Assembly: GCF_000473895.1 (NCBI RefSeq)
Contig: NZ_ASSJ01000079.1
Coordinates: 62,001 to 126,000, forward strand
DNA: 64,000 bases
Origin: Rubidibacter lacunae KORDI 51-2
GTDB lineage: Bacteria; Cyanobacteriota; Cyanobacteriia; Cyanobacteriales; Rubidibacteraceae
Direction of reading: 5' to 3'
Part shown: in pieces, positions 7,272 through 17,276 of the stretch
Layout: every line of letters starts with the position of its first letter
Numbering within the stretch: the first letter of the stretch is position 1
Made by a program: the position numbers and the translations under genes
The notes under the pieces: model-generated
What the model saw: the letters and a program-made list of their open reading frames with translations, nothing else
Database searches by the model: none
What the model was told of the DNA's origin: nothing

Positions 7272-8063
7272 ATGACCTCACTGGCTCCTCGACCCTCCCA
7301 AACAATCGAAACCGACGTCAGCAGAGCGTTGGCAGTCGAGCATCTGAGTTTCTGCTATCCCACTGGCAAACAAGTGTTGGATGACATTTTCTTGGAGATT
7401 CGAGCAAACGAGCGCGTCGGGTTGGTGGGACCGAATGGTTCCGGCAAGACCACCTTATTTCTATTGTTATGCGGAGTGTTAGCGGGCGAGGGACTAATCA
7501 GCGTATTCGGCCGACAGGTTATCCCGGGGGAATTCCGCCCGGAGGTGGGGTTGGTGTTTCAGAATCCGGACGACCAGTTGTTTTGCCCGACCGTCCGCGA
7601 TGACGTGGCGTTCGGGCCGCAGAACTTACAACTGGCCACTGAGGAGATCGACCGCCGGGTCCGAGATGCGCTCGCATTAGCAGGCGTGTCGGCGCTAACG
7701 GAACGCGTCCCTCACCAGCTTTCGGGCGGCGAGAAGTGCATGGTGGCGATCGCCGCCGTGTTGGCAATGCAGCCGCAGTTAGTGCTATACGACGAACCGA
7801 GTGCCAATCTGGATTTGCGCGCGCGGCGGCGACTGATCGAATTTCTGCAGTCGGCGCGGCAGTCAATGCTGATTTCGTCCCACGACCTGGAAATGGTCCT
7901 AGAGGTGTGCGATCGTGTCGTGCTTCTCGATGGCGGCCGGATCGTTGCCGATGGCGCGCCGGCAGTCGTACTGGGCAATCGCGCCCTGATGGAAGCACAC
8001 GGATTGGAAAAGCCTCATTCGCTCTCGCCCCATCACCGCGACGCTACTGGCGAGCAGGCCTAG
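7272..8063 (+). CDS. cbiO: ECF transporter ATP-binding subunit CbiO/NikO
   Basis: 263 residues from ATG 7272, which has AAAGAAGA just upstream; an in-frame ATG at 7251 is an alternative. ATPase motifs in order: Walker A GPNGSGKTT, Q-loop VFQNPDDQLF, signature LSGGE, Walker B LVLYDEPSANLD, switch histidine ISSHD. The Q-loop wording is typical for CbiO/EcfA ATPases. It powers uptake by the CbiMQ complex in the plasma membrane. Last gene of the nickel/cobalt operon; no clear terminator follows. Confidence 0.93.
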   Translation: MTSLAPRPSQTIETDVSRALAVEHLSFCYPTGKQVLDDIFLEIRANERVGLVGPNGSGKTTLFLLLCGVLAGEGLISVFGRQVIPGEFRPEVGLVFQNPDDQLFCPTVRDDVAFGPQNLQLATEEIDRRVRDALALAGVSALTERVPHQLSGGEKCMVAIAAVLAMQPQLVLYDEPSANLDLRARRRLIEFLQSARQSMLISSHDLEMVLEVCDRVVLLDGGRIVADGAPAVVLGNRALMEAHGLEKPHSLSPHHRDATGEQA

Positions 8064-8226
8064 ACTTGCCGTCGGCGCATTCCAGCTCCCCATTTCTTGC
8101 GCACACTAGGGTTTGGGGGGGCTAGATGCATCCGAATTGCTCGATAGCAACTCAACGGAAGATAGGGCACTTGAATCACTAGGAAAGAGTCCGGGCTCTA
8201 ACTACTCCGGGCGGGTCCACTGCCGG

Positions 8227-9969
8227 TCAGCTGAGAACCGATTCGAGTTGGTGCTGCTGCCACAACGAACGGTATAACCCCGGTCGTGCGAGTAACTCAT
8301 CGTGCGTGCCGGAATCCACAACCCGTCCGGAATCCATCACCAGGATGCGATCGGTCTTCGCTGCCGCCGATAGCTGATGCGTGACAAACAAAATCGTGCG
8401 CTGCTGCACGCCATTTGCCAGCTCTGCCAGAATCCGCGTCGCAGTTTGGTTATCCACGCTGGAGAGGGCATCGTCGAGGATTAATACGGGTGCCCGTGCT
8501 ATCAATGCGCGGGCAAGGGACGTGCGCTGGCGCTGACCGCCCGACAGGGTGATACCGCGCTCGCCGACGATCGTGTCGTACTGCCGCGGGAACGTAACGA
8601 TCTCGTTGTGGATTTGAGACTGCTTCGCTGCCCCTTCGACTTCGGAGAGATCGCTGAGCGGATTGACGTAAGCAATGTTATTGCCAACACTCGTGCTGAA
8701 CAAGAAACTGTCCTGTGGCACGTAGGCGATCGCCTGCCGCAAGTCGTTCAGGGCAATCTCGGTAATATCGATGCCGTCAAGGAAGAGCTGACCCGGTGCG
8801 ATATCCAGCAAGCGCGGTAGTGCGTTCGCCAAGGTTGACTTCCCCGCTCCGATCGTGCCGACTACAGCCACGGTCTCGCCCGGTTCGATTGCGAAGCCGA
8901 CGCAATCGAGTGCCGGCGCGCGCGCGCCGGGAAATGTGTAGGTGAGGTCGCGCGCCTCGATGCGACCCCGCACGTTTTCTAGCGGCAAAACCGTCGCGTC
9001 CGGCTCCGACTGGATCTGCGGCTCGGCATTGAGGATGGCCTCGACGCGATCGACGCTAACTTCCCCGCGCTGATAAGCCGTGATTGTGAAGCCTAGTAGC
9101 GCGATCGGGAACACCAAGCGTTGGGCAAACACGATCAACTCCAAGAAGTTGCCGTTCGTAATGACACCGCTTGCCAATGCCTGCGATCCTTGCCAGACCA
9201 GCACCAACAAGCTTGCTGACGCCAAGCCCTCGATCAGCGGAAACAACAAGTTGCGCGATCGCGCCAGCTTCAAATTCGCGTCCAGCAACTGGCGATTGAG
9301 CCGCCCAAATGCCCGACGCTGGTTGTCTTCCTGAGAGTAGATCTTGACCAGTGCGATCCCGCTCATGTCTTCTTGGATCGCCTCGCTTACGTCCGAAAGC
9401 CGCTCTTGCACCTGACGCTGTTCCTCGCGCAGGCGATCGCTAAACAACTGCACCGTTATTAAAATCAGCGGATACGGTGCCAGTGCCAACACGCTCAAGC
9501 GCAAGTCGATTGCCAACATGACCGGTAGCGTTAGCGCGTAAGCAAAAATCGTATTCGCCGTGCTGAGGATCGCAAATCCCAGTAGGCGGCGGATGTTATC
9601 CACGTCGCTGGTGGCGCGGTTGATCAAATCGCCAACGGAATTCGTTGCAAAATATGATGGCTCCAGGCGCAACAGATGTTGGAAGATTCGCTGCTTGAGG
9701 TCGAACTCCACCTCCCGCCCGATACCGAATAACCAAACCCGCGATAGCATCCTGACGATCCACATCACCGATGCCAAGACGGCGATCGAGGCGACGTAGA
9801 ACCAGAGACTGCCGCTGCTGGTTAAACCTTCGTCGATCGCGTTGCCGATCGCGAGGGGAATATAAACGCTGAGGGCGTTGACGACAAACAACGCGCCGAC
9901 GCCAAGGGCGACGCGCTGTCGGTGAGGGCGCAAATAAGCGCCGAGTTTTCGTATTCGCGAATATGCCAT
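8227..9969 (-). CDS. ABC transporter, fused permease/ATP-binding (MdlB/MsbA type)
   Basis: 580 residues: six predicted membrane helices in the first ~310, then an ATPase domain with Walker A GTIGAGKST, signature LSGGQRQR, Walker B LILDDALSSVD and switch histidine FVTHQ. This is a half-size exporter that works as a dimer. The LDDALSSVD form is common in the MdlA/MdlB-like multidrug or lipid exporter subgroup. Substrate cannot be told from sequence. It is transcribed against the nickel operon, its stop 163 bases from cbiO, and apparently alone. The adjacent polysaccharide genes run the other way, so a link to them is only possible. Confidence 0.88.
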   Translation of the reverse strand: MAYSRIRKLGAYLRPHRQRVALGVGALFVVNALSVYIPLAIGNAIDEGLTSSGSLWFYVASIAVLASVMWIVRMLSRVWLFGIGREVEFDLKQRIFQHLLRLEPSYFATNSVGDLINRATSDVDNIRRLLGFAILSTANTIFAYALTLPVMLAIDLRLSVLALAPYPLILITVQLFSDRLREEQRQVQERLSDVSEAIQEDMSGIALVKIYSQEDNQRRAFGRLNRQLLDANLKLARSRNLLFPLIEGLASASLLVLVWQGSQALASGVITNGNFLELIVFAQRLVFPIALLGFTITAYQRGEVSVDRVEAILNAEPQIQSEPDATVLPLENVRGRIEARDLTYTFPGARAPALDCVGFAIEPGETVAVVGTIGAGKSTLANALPRLLDIAPGQLFLDGIDITEIALNDLRQAIAYVPQDSFLFSTSVGNNIAYVNPLSDLSEVEGAAKQSQIHNEIVTFPRQYDTIVGERGITLSGGQRQRTSLARALIARAPVLILDDALSSVDNQTATRILAELANGVQQRTILFVTHQLSAAAKTDRILVMDSGRVVDSGTHDELLARPGLYRSLWQQHQLESVLS

Positions 9970-10266
9970 TTTACAAACTTAATAATTTACGCGTGTTGCC
10001 AGATCGGCAGCAATCTGGGGTCGCACCGAGCCGGCACCTTCTTCAAACAGTCTGCGTACGGTGCAGAGCCGTCGGGCAAACGCCCCGCCCGCCCCGCTAG
10101 CAGTAAAGACCGCCGATTGCAAAAATTTTGGAGGCACCTCGACGAACGGGAGACGCGTTTTCAAACGTACGGGTCACAATAAAAGAAGTTTACGTGCGGG
10201 ACTTACGGCTGTCATCTGTCTCGCGAGTGTCCGCGCTGCCCCTAGCAGGATTGGAGACGTTAGGTC

Positions 10267-10722
10267 ATGGCTGGTTTGCGTTATTTCGGGTGGCAGGCGA
10301 TCGCTGGAAGTTTCATCCTCGGTGGCACCCTTGGCAGTTGTGCGCCGACTCGCTACGCTCAGTGCAGCGAGATGTTCGCGATTGCCAACACCGCCGTTAC
10401 CGAAGCCCGTGCCCTCACCGACGACGGGCAAACGGACAACCCGCAGGCAATGCTCCAAGCTGCCGACACGATGGAAGCGGCCGCCCAGGACATGGAGACG
10501 CTCAAACTTGCCGACGCGCAGTTGCAAGCCTACCGCGCTGACTTCGCGAATATGTACCGCCAAACCTCCGAGTCCACTCGCGCCTTCGTCAAAGCCCGTG
10601 AGGAGTTCGATCGCGAGGCGGCCGAAGATGCAAAAGATCGCCTCGAACGCGCCACCGCTGGCGAGCCGCAGCTCGTCTCTAACATCAACACTTACTGCGA
10701 TAGCGATGATAGCGGCAGCTAA
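10267..10722 (+). CDS. Exported helical protein with lipoprotein-like signal, unknown function
   Basis: 151 residues. The N-terminus is a signal with a lipobox-like end (GGTLGSC, Cys about 24). The rest is alanine- and glutamate-rich and helical, with two conserved-looking cysteines (YAQCSEMF, NTYCDSDD) and heptad-like stretches such as MEAAAQDMETLKLADAQLQA and RDREAAEDAKDRLERA-type repeats. It resembles small helical lipoproteins seen in cyanobacteria, but I cannot name a family. It lies 56 bases before the glycosyltransferase on the same strand, so it may be first in that transcript. Frames overlapping it on other readings are less plausible. Confidence 0.6.
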   Translation: MAGLRYFGWQAIAGSFILGGTLGSCAPTRYAQCSEMFAIANTAVTEARALTDDGQTDNPQAMLQAADTMEAAAQDMETLKLADAQLQAYRADFANMYRQTSESTRAFVKAREEFDREAAEDAKDRLERATAGEPQLVSNINTYCDSDDSGS

Positions 10723-10778
10723 CCAGGCACGACCTGCAACCGCGTCTGCTGCGATCGATGCGTGACAGGAGCGCGACC

Positions 10779-11906
10779 TTGACTAAAACCCACGCCCTCG
10801 TCCACGAGTGGTTGACACCGCTTGCCACTGGCGGCTCGGAGCTCGTCGTCAAAGAAATTCTCCAATTCATCGATGCCGACCTCTACGCGCTGATCGACTT
10901 CGAGTCGCGCAACGCCAACAGCCATCTCTACGGCCGAGCGATTGGCACCACCTTTCTGCAACATTTCCCTTTTGCTCGGCACGGCATCCAAAAATACCTA
11001 CCACTGCTACCGCTAGCGATCGAACAGCTCGACTTGCGCGCCTACGATACGATTCTTACGTCATCTCATGCCGTTGCCAAAGGGGTCTTGAGCGCGCCCC
11101 ACCAAACCCATGTTTGCTATTGTCATACGCCTATGCGGTACGCCTGGGATCTGACCTTCGACTACCTGGCGGCCTCGCGTGCCGGTCGCGGTCTGCCCGG
11201 TATCTTGACGCGCTATCTGCTCCACCAATTGCGACAATGGGATGCGATCTCCGCCCACCGCGTCGATTACTTCATCGCTAACTCTCACCACACCGCCCGG
11301 CGCATCTGGCGCTGCTACCGTCGCGAAGCCGAAGTCGTCTACCCGCCCGTTCAGCTCTCGCGCTTCCAATATCGCGAGCAAAAAGACGATTTCTACCTCA
11401 TCGTGTCGCGCCTCGTGAGCTATAAACAGGTTCCCTTAGTCGTCGAAACCTTTAACCGCATCCAGCGCCCGCTCGTCGTTATCGGCGGCGGACCGCAACT
11501 AGACGCTCTGCGTCGCCTGGCCCAATCGCCCGTGCGCGTGCTCGGTCCCCAACCCGACGCCGTCGTTGCTGACTATATGAGCCGCGCCAAGGCATTTGTC
11601 TATGCAGCTTGCGAGGATTTCGGGATCGCCCTTGTCGAAGCCCAGGCCTGCGGCACGCCTGCGATTGCTTATGGTCGCGGCGGTGCCGCCGAAACCGTTT
11701 GCGATCGCGCGGCCGTTGCCGACGGCGCCACCGGCATCCTTTTTCCAGAACAAACGTCCGAAGCCCTAGAGGCAGCTGTCAGGTCCTTTGAAGCCTACGC
11801 CGGTGAGTTTGCTCCGGATGTTGCTCGCTCCCGCGCCGAAATGTTTGCGCCATCCGTTTTCAAAAAGCAATATATGGAACACCTGGCACGCTGGGGAGCG
11901 CTCTAG
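10779..11906 (+). CDS. Glycosyltransferase family 4
   Basis: About 375 residues from TTG 10779, which has AGGAG seven bases upstream and gives the family-like start TKTHALVHEWL; ATG 10758 is the alternative, seven codons longer. GT-B fold with N-terminal acceptor part (CYCHTPMRYAWDL) and C-terminal nucleotide-sugar part: VSRLVSYKQVPLVVETFNR, VIGGGPQLDALRRLA, then the acidic E-X7-E motif in EDFGIALVEAQACGTPAIA. This grouping resembles WbaZ/mannosyl-type GT4 enzymes of O-antigen or exopolysaccharide synthesis. With the priming transferase and GDP-fucose genes next to it, a role in an envelope polysaccharide is likely; the sugar is not determinable. Confidence 0.88.
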   Translation: MTKTHALVHEWLTPLATGGSELVVKEILQFIDADLYALIDFESRNANSHLYGRAIGTTFLQHFPFARHGIQKYLPLLPLAIEQLDLRAYDTILTSSHAVAKGVLSAPHQTHVCYCHTPMRYAWDLTFDYLAASRAGRGLPGILTRYLLHQLRQWDAISAHRVDYFIANSHHTARRIWRCYRREAEVVYPPVQLSRFQYREQKDDFYLIVSRLVSYKQVPLVVETFNRIQRPLVVIGGGPQLDALRRLAQSPVRVLGPQPDAVVADYMSRAKAFVYAACEDFGIALVEAQACGTPAIAYGRGGAAETVCDRAAVADGATGILFPEQTSEALEAAVRSFEAYAGEFAPDVARSRAEMFAPSVFKKQYMEHLARWGAL

Positions 11907-12022
11907 CCAGAAACGTCGCAAATGGAAAAATCCGCGCTGGCGTTCGCCAGAATGCCCCAGGTATTGCCCTGTGGCTTTATGATCGGGACTGTGTGGTGTG
12001 ATGTGTGTTGTGTAGGAGTAAG

Positions 12023-12751
12023 ATGACTGCCCATAGCCAACTTACGTCCGTCAAGTTGCGGGCAGCGCTCTCCCGCGGTTGGGGATTGCCGTTCGGACAA
12101 TCCCAACGTCGCGGATTCGCGCGCCCTTTTGTTGACGGAGAGGCCGCCAAGCGGTTGTTCGATATCGTCTTTTCACTCGCGGTCTTGGTGCTCTGCCTGC
12201 CGCTGTACTTGCTACTCGCGGCCGCGATCGCGATCGACTCGCCCGGACCGATCTTTTACGTGCAAGAGCGCATTGGCAAGAACCGCCAGTACTTCGGCTG
12301 CATTAAGTTTCGTACGATGGTGGCGAATGCAGATGAAGTCATGGAAGCTCTCATGGCCGAGTCGCCCGAGCTGCGACAGGAGTTCGAAGAGAACTTTAAG
12401 TTGCGCGACGATCCGCGCGTGACAACGGTCGGCAAATTCTTGCGATATACCAGTCTCGATGAATTTCCCCAATTTTGGAACGTGCTTCGAGGCGATATGA
12501 GTGTTGTCGGGCCCCGACCGCTCGTGCCAGAAGAACTTTACAAGTACGGCCGTCACATCGAGAAGGTGCTGATGATTCGGCCGGGAATCACGGGGTTGTG
12601 GCAGGTTTCTGGACGCAACAACATTCCCTACGAGCGACGGGTGAACATGGACGTTTACTACGTTAACTTCCGTACCTGGGCTTTAGATTCTTGGGTCGTC
12701 CTCAAAACCGTTGGAGTCATCTTGTTTCCACAGCAAAGCGGCGGCTACTAA
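12023..12751 (+). CDS. Priming sugar transferase (undecaprenyl-phosphate glycosylphosphotransferase)
   Basis: 242 residues with one N-terminal transmembrane/re-entrant helix (KRLFDIVFSLAVLVLCLPLY) and the catalytic bacterial sugar transferase domain: SPGPIFYVQERIGKN, IKFRTM, the SLDEFPQFWNVLRGDMSVVGPRP block and ITGLWQVSGRN. It is the short WcaJ/WbaP C-terminal form without the extra four-helix N-terminal region. It transfers a sugar-1-phosphate to the polyprenyl carrier, the first step of polysaccharide assembly. ATG 12023 has AGGAG close upstream. A GC-rich hairpin follows the stop. Confidence 0.93.
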   Translation: MTAHSQLTSVKLRAALSRGWGLPFGQSQRRGFARPFVDGEAAKRLFDIVFSLAVLVLCLPLYLLLAAAIAIDSPGPIFYVQERIGKNRQYFGCIKFRTMVANADEVMEALMAESPELRQEFEENFKLRDDPRVTTVGKFLRYTSLDEFPQFWNVLRGDMSVVGPRPLVPEELYKYGRHIEKVLMIRPGITGLWQVSGRNNIPYERRVNMDVYYVNFRTWALDSWVVLKTVGVILFPQQSGGY

Positions 12752-12783
12752 TTGCTTTGATTTTGAAATCGGTTCTCGACCTC

Positions 12784-12820
12784 CCCGCAACAGCGACACG
12801 TGTCGTTTCGTTGTTGCGGG
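12784..12820 (+). terminator. Hairpin after sugar transferase, possible terminator
   Basis: CCCGCAACA pairs with TGTTGCGGG and the stem continues inward through GCGACACG/CGTTTCGT with one mismatch and a G-U. No strong T-tract follows (CTGTTAATAGG), so termination efficiency is uncertain. Confidence 0.45.
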
Positions 12821-13216
12821 CTGTTAATAGGAAAATATTCTTCTTGGCGGGATAGAACTGCTAAGCTACCTCAGCCACATAACACTTTAGCCATAGCTGC
12901 AGGAGAACTTCAGCCTGACTTGTCATTGCCAGGCGGCAACGGCTGCTGAGGCATTTTACTGGTAATGCCCGTTGCTCTAGGTATAGGCTTCCGTTAGAGT
13001 ATGTGGATACTGTGAAATGGTGATGCTGCGCCCGCTGAGGCACACTCTAGCGAACGCCGCCGGTCAAGTCGAGCTGGCTACAAGTCTTTGCATCCATTAC
13101 TGCCGTGTTTTTGCCGACACTAGCTGCAGCTGCACGATGCCGGTTTTGCGCACGTGTCGCATTTGTACAGTTATGTAGTGCCCTCTTTAACTAAATCGCA
13201 TCCAGGAAGATAGAGA
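12821..13216. other. Spacer upstream of gmd
   Basis: No supported gene. The region presumably carries the gmd promoter. An AGGAAGATAGAGA ribosome site precedes the gmd ATG at its right end. A 60-codon minus-strand frame (12861-13043) has no recognisable product. Confidence 0.5.
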
Positions 13217-14308
13217 ATGACTCAGCCGAAACGCTCGCTTATCACCGGAATTACCGGTCAAGACGGGTCGTATCTCAGCGAGCTGTTGTTAGAGAAGGGT
13301 TATGAGGTACACGGCATAATTCGCCGAACGTCGACGTTCAATACCGATCGTATCGAACACATTTACGTCGATCCCCACTACGCGACGGCGAAGCTATTCC
13401 TGCACTACGGCGACCTCACCGACGGAGCGACACTTCGGCGATTGCTTGAGGAGATCCAACCAGTTGAAATCTACAATTTGGGCGCGCAGTCCCACGTCCG
13501 CGTAAGTTTCGATTCGCCCGAGTACACTGTCGATACAGTTGGGATGGGGACCCTGCGCCTGCTCGAGGCCATTCGCGACTACCAGCGCCGAACGGGCATT
13601 CAGGTACGTTTCTACCAAGCAGGCTCCTCGGAAATGTTTGGGAAGGTTCAGGCTGTTCCCCAGTCGGAGACAACGCCGTTCTATCCGCGCAGTCCTTACG
13701 CGTGTGCCAAGGTTTATGCTCATTGGCAAACTGTGAATTATCGCGAGTCCTATGACCTCTTTGCGTGTAATGGTATTTTGTTCAACCACGAATCGCCCCG
13801 CCGGGGTGAAACCTTCGTAACGCGAAAGATCACTCGCGCGATCGCGCGGATCGTTGCCGGACAGAAGGATCCCTTATACATGGGCAACCTCGATGCCAAG
13901 CGCGATTGGGGCTACGCCAAGGATTATGTCAAAGCCATGTGGCTGATGTTGCAGCAAGACGAGCCGGATGACTACGTCATTGCCACTGGCGAGACTCACT
14001 CAGTGCGCGAATTCCTCGAATTGGCGTTCGGATATGTCAATCTCAACTGGGAAGACTACGTGCGTTTCGACCCCCGCTACCTGCGTCCGGCAGAAGTAGA
14101 ATTGCTAATCGGCGATCCGACTAAAGCTTTGCAGGCGCTGGAGTGGGAGCGTTCGGTAACGTTTCCGGAACTAGTTCGGCTTATGGTCGATGCCGATTTG
14201 GCCGCCCTCGGACTGAAGTCGCCGAGCGGGACAGTAGATCCGAACGGGACTCCACACGCCGCGTATGCCCGGCAAGTGCCCAGCATGATAGATGGAGGGC
14301 GACCCTAA
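13217..14308 (+). CDS. gmd: GDP-mannose 4,6-dehydratase
   Basis: 363 residues, short-chain dehydrogenase superfamily, extended class. The start [20 protein letters not shown] contains the NADP-binding glycine motif; the catalytic Tyr/Lys pair is in [14 protein letters not shown], and [20 protein letters not shown] is a Gmd hallmark. It converts GDP-mannose to GDP-4-keto-6-deoxymannose. Full length for the family. A clear ribosome site lies just before ATG. The GDP-fucose synthase follows 22 bases later, so the two act in sequence in one transcript. Confidence 0.96.
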   Translation: MTQPKRSLITGITGQDGSYLSELLLEKGYEVHGIIRRTSTFNTDRIEHIYVDPHYATAKLFLHYGDLTDGATLRRLLEEIQPVEIYNLGAQSHVRVSFDSPEYTVDTVGMGTLRLLEAIRDYQRRTGIQVRFYQAGSSEMFGKVQAVPQSETTPFYPRSPYACAKVYAHWQTVNYRESYDLFACNGILFNHESPRRGETFVTRKITRAIARIVAGQKDPLYMGNLDAKRDWGYAKDYVKAMWLMLQQDEPDDYVIATGETHSVREFLELAFGYVNLNWEDYVRFDPRYLRPAEVELLIGDPTKALQALEWERSVTFPELVRLMVDADLAALGLKSPSGTVDPNGTPHAAYARQVPSMIDGGRP

Positions 14309-14330
14309 CGAAGCGGAAAGGCGGCGAGTG

Positions 14331-15269
14331 ATGTTGGACCTCGGCAATAAACGAATTGTCGTCACGGGGGGTGCGGGCTTCCTCGGCAAGCAAGTTGTCG
14401 ATCGCCTCTGCCAGTCTGGAGCCCAACGCGACAAGATTTCCGTACCGCGATCGCGCGATCGCGACCTGCGCGACTTTGCGAATTGCCAGCGAACTGTTGC
14501 CGAGCAAGATATCGTCATCCACCTCGCCGCTCACGTGGGCGGGATCGGACTCAACCGCGAAAAACCCGCCGAGTTGTTCTACAACAACCTGATGATGGGC
14601 GCGCAGCTGATCCATGCGTCCCACACGGCTGGTGTGCAAAAGTTCGTGTGCGTGGGGACGATTTGCGCATACCCCAAATTCACGCCCGTCCCCTTCAAAG
14701 AAGACAACCTTTGGGATGGCTATCCAGAAGAAACAAACGCGCCGTATGGAATTGCCAAGAAAGCTCTGCTCGTTCAATTGCAGTCTTATCGGCAGCAATA
14801 CGGGTTCAATGGGGTGTATCTGCTGCCAGTAAACTTGTACGGCCCGGAAGATAATTTCGATCCACGCAGTTCGCATGTAATTCCGGCTCTAATACGCAAG
14901 GTCTACGAAGCCCAGCAACGCGGCGACAATGCGATTCCCGTTTGGGGCGATGGCAGCCCGACACGGGAATTTTTGTATTCAACTGATGCCGCCCTTGGCA
15001 TTGTCATGGCAGCGCAAGGGTTTGACGGTCCGCAGCCGGTGAATTTGGGGACAAACTGCGAGATCTCAATTCGGGCATTAGCCGAACTGATTTGCGAGTT
15101 GATGGCGTTTGATGGCGAGATTGTCTGGGAAACTGACAAACCCACCGGCCAGCCCCGCCGTTGCTTGGATACAACGCGCGCGCAGGAGCTGTTCGGGTTC
15201 GCGGCCCGGATGGATTTCCGCACGGGTCTCAAAAACACAATTGACTGGTACCGCCAGCATGCCGCGTAG
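14331..15269 (+). CDS. fcl: GDP-L-fucose synthase (WcaG/Fcl)
   Basis: 312 residues. Glycine motif [15 protein letters not shown] at the N-terminus, family block [17 protein letters not shown], catalytic [11 protein letters not shown] (Tyr-X3-Lys) and [20 protein letters not shown]. It epimerises and reduces the product of Gmd to GDP-L-fucose. ATG 14331 gives the expected [14 protein letters not shown] start. Directly downstream of gmd. Together with the glycosyltransferases upstream it suggests a fucose-containing or 6-deoxysugar-containing surface polysaccharide. Confidence 0.95.
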   Translation: MLDLGNKRIVVTGGAGFLGKQVVDRLCQSGAQRDKISVPRSRDRDLRDFANCQRTVAEQDIVIHLAAHVGGIGLNREKPAELFYNNLMMGAQLIHASHTAGVQKFVCVGTICAYPKFTPVPFKEDNLWDGYPEETNAPYGIAKKALLVQLQSYRQQYGFNGVYLLPVNLYGPEDNFDPRSSHVIPALIRKVYEAQQRGDNAIPVWGDGSPTREFLYSTDAALGIVMAAQGFDGPQPVNLGTNCEISIRALAELICELMAFDGEIVWETDKPTGQPRRCLDTTRAQELFGFAARMDFRTGLKNTIDWYRQHAA

Positions 15270-15427
15270 ATGCAAAAGGGTCATTTGAGGAACAACCAGC
15301 GGTCCTCACACCATCGTTGACGTTTTATAGTCGCGTTAAACTTCAGAGAAGGCGACGTTCGAGCCGGCCGGCTGCGCGCGTTCTTCATTCCATCTCTGAT
15401 GGGTTGTATCTTTCGCAGATAAGCTAT

Positions 15428-15976
15428 ATGGAAACCGCAATTGCCGATGAGTTCTTGCCCTGGCTCCAGTGGTCGGGTATTCTGACGGCAGCAAGTGCGA
15501 TCGTGACGATTGCGGCCTTCCTATTCGGTTGGGGAATTCGTTTTCGCTTAGTCGGAATCACTGGATTCTCAGCCGTTCTAGCAATGGGCGTTTTTGGTTT
15601 GTCACTCGGCTTACTGGGCACGAACGAAGTTCCAGGAGCGGTGCCTTTCAATACGGTCTACGACAATGGCGGCACTCAGCTGGTTATCAAGCTACCGCCG
15701 ACGGTGACGGAGAGCGAGGTTGAATCGACCCTGCGCAAGGCCGCTGCCGATTTGTTTTCGCTCGGACGCATGGGCGAGCGCAGCGACCGCCTGACGGTCC
15801 GCGCGCGCACGATAACTCATCCCGTATCCGGAATCTCACAACCGCTGTTCCTTGGTCGAGCGACGCGCTCGCTGACGAGCCGCGATGATGAGGTAAAGAT
15901 CGAGGTTTTTGCAGAACGCTTCTCGCAGCTCCCAGCTTCCGGGTCAGCGTTTTCTAAAGAGCAAGCGTCTAGCTAA
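15428..15976 (+). CDS. ycf51: Ycf51 family protein (DUF2518)
   Basis: 182 residues. Two N-terminal transmembrane helices (about 15-33 and 38-58, ITGFSAVLAMGVFGLSLGLL) are followed by a soluble domain with VPFNTVYDNGGTQLVIKLPP and RARTITHPVSGISQPLFLG. This matches Ycf51, conserved in cyanobacteria and red-lineage plastids, function unknown. ATG 15428 yields the typical short N-terminus; upstream in-frame sequence to 15317 looks non-coding. About 50 bases separate it from the GldA-like gene. Confidence 0.82.
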   Translation: METAIADEFLPWLQWSGILTAASAIVTIAAFLFGWGIRFRLVGITGFSAVLAMGVFGLSLGLLGTNEVPGAVPFNTVYDNGGTQLVIKLPPTVTESEVESTLRKAAADLFSLGRMGERSDRLTVRARTITHPVSGISQPLFLGRATRSLTSRDDEVKIEVFAERFSQLPASGSAFSKEQASS

Positions 15977-16027
15977 TTTTGGGGACGACTGAGGACTGGG
16001 CTTTAGGCGATATCGCTACCAACTGCT

Positions 16028-17185
16028 ATGGACGAAACGCCAACGACAATGGCAATGACCGCAACAGATGTGCTGCTCGCAGTCGCTCCCACGCGCATCA
16101 TGCGCGGATCGGGAGTGATTGCCCGCGTCGGAACAGCGCTCGCTCAGCTGGGACAGCGGCCGATTCTGGTCGGTGGAGACCGCACGCTTGCTGCCGCGAG
16201 TCCCTTTTTGCAACCCGTGCTGGAAGCTCAACAACTAACAGCACGATCGGCGACTTATTGCCCGGATTCCTCAGAACGAACGCTGGCGTCACTGCAAGCG
16301 GTTGCAGCAGATCACCGCGCTGATTTTGTCATCGGCATCGGCGGGGGGAAAGCGTTGGATGCTGCCAAGTTACTGGGCGATCGCGCACACGTGCCGGTCG
16401 CGACCGTTCCGACCTCTGCAGCAACTTGTGCGGCATGGACCGCTCTGTCGAATATTTATACCGATGAGGGCGCGTACTTATTCGACATTCCGCTTACCCG
16501 CTGTCCAGAGTTGTTGGTGCTCGATTACGACCTTATACAAACAGCTCCCCAGCGAACGCTGCTGGCAGGAATCGGAGATGCACTGGCGAAATGGTACGAA
16601 GCAGCGGCTAGCAGCGGCGACTCTCCAGCAGCACTAACGATTGCGGCAGTCCAGCAAGCGCGGGTTTTGCGCGACATCCTGTTTCAGAAATCGGCAGCGG
16701 CCATCGACGCACCGGGCTCCCAAGAGTGGTGCGAAGTCGTCGATGCAACGGTCTTGCTGCCTGGCATGATCGGTGGTTTGGGCGGTGCAAACTGCCGGAC
16801 CGTAGCTGCACACGCCATTCACAACGGACTGACACACTTGCCGGCTGCCCATCGCGCACTGCACGGGGAGAAAGTGGCCCTTGGTATCCTGGCGCAGTTG
16901 CGCTTGGAGGAACTTGCACGAGGTAACCAGCTGGCCGCATCGGCTCGACAGCAGCTGCTGCAGTTCTTCGCGCGAATCGGGCTGCCGCGAACCTTGGACG
17001 ATCTAGGACTGGGGCAGGTACCGTTAAACGAGCTGCGTCGCGCGATTGAAGTAGCTTGTGCGCCCCAGTCGGATATTCATCGCTTGCCGTTTCCCGTGCA
17101 GCCGGAGCAAGTTTTAGCCGCACTGGTATCGACAACGCTGCCAGTTGACACCGCATCGCGTGCGACCTTACCACCCTCAGACTAG
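16028..17185 (+). CDS. Iron-containing alcohol/glycerol dehydrogenase-like protein (GldA type)
   Basis: 385 residues. The NAD-binding block GIGGGKALDAAKLLGD and the metal-site region IGDALAKWYEA, AHAIHNGLTHLP and HRALHGEKVALGILAQL (histidines and Asp for the divalent metal) are those of GldA-like glycerol dehydrogenases. The N-terminus has APTRIMRGSGVIARVG. Members oxidise glycerol or related polyols with NAD+; cyanobacterial members are annotated only by homology. A second in-frame ATG (16049) could serve as start. It stands between ycf51 and the aminotransferase on the same strand. Confidence 0.82.
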   Translation: MDETPTTMAMTATDVLLAVAPTRIMRGSGVIARVGTALAQLGQRPILVGGDRTLAAASPFLQPVLEAQQLTARSATYCPDSSERTLASLQAVAADHRADFVIGIGGGKALDAAKLLGDRAHVPVATVPTSAATCAAWTALSNIYTDEGAYLFDIPLTRCPELLVLDYDLIQTAPQRTLLAGIGDALAKWYEAAASSGDSPAALTIAAVQQARVLRDILFQKSAAAIDAPGSQEWCEVVDATVLLPGMIGGLGGANCRTVAAHAIHNGLTHLPAAHRALHGEKVALGILAQLRLEELARGNQLAASARQQLLQFFARIGLPRTLDDLGLGQVPLNELRRAIEVACAPQSDIHRLPFPVQPEQVLAALVSTTLPVDTASRATLPPSD

Positions 17186-17276
17186 GCATGCACTTGCAGT
17201 CATGGGCAAGGGCGCGTCCGGCTGAATGTTAGGCTAGATGGCACTGCCTAGCACCGCAACGTTTCGATAACTGGTA

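Noticed and set aside
8178-8206. AGGAAAGAGTCCGGGCTC resembles the conserved start of RNase P RNA (rnpB)
   Set aside because: Only this short match is present; the spacer is 163 bases, far too short, and no other rnpB conserved region or fold follows.
10061-10765. Longer plus-strand frame overlapping the 151-residue exported protein
   Set aside because: Translation is Arg/Pro/Ser-rich without any motif, while the frame at 10267-10722 has a signal sequence and helical body.
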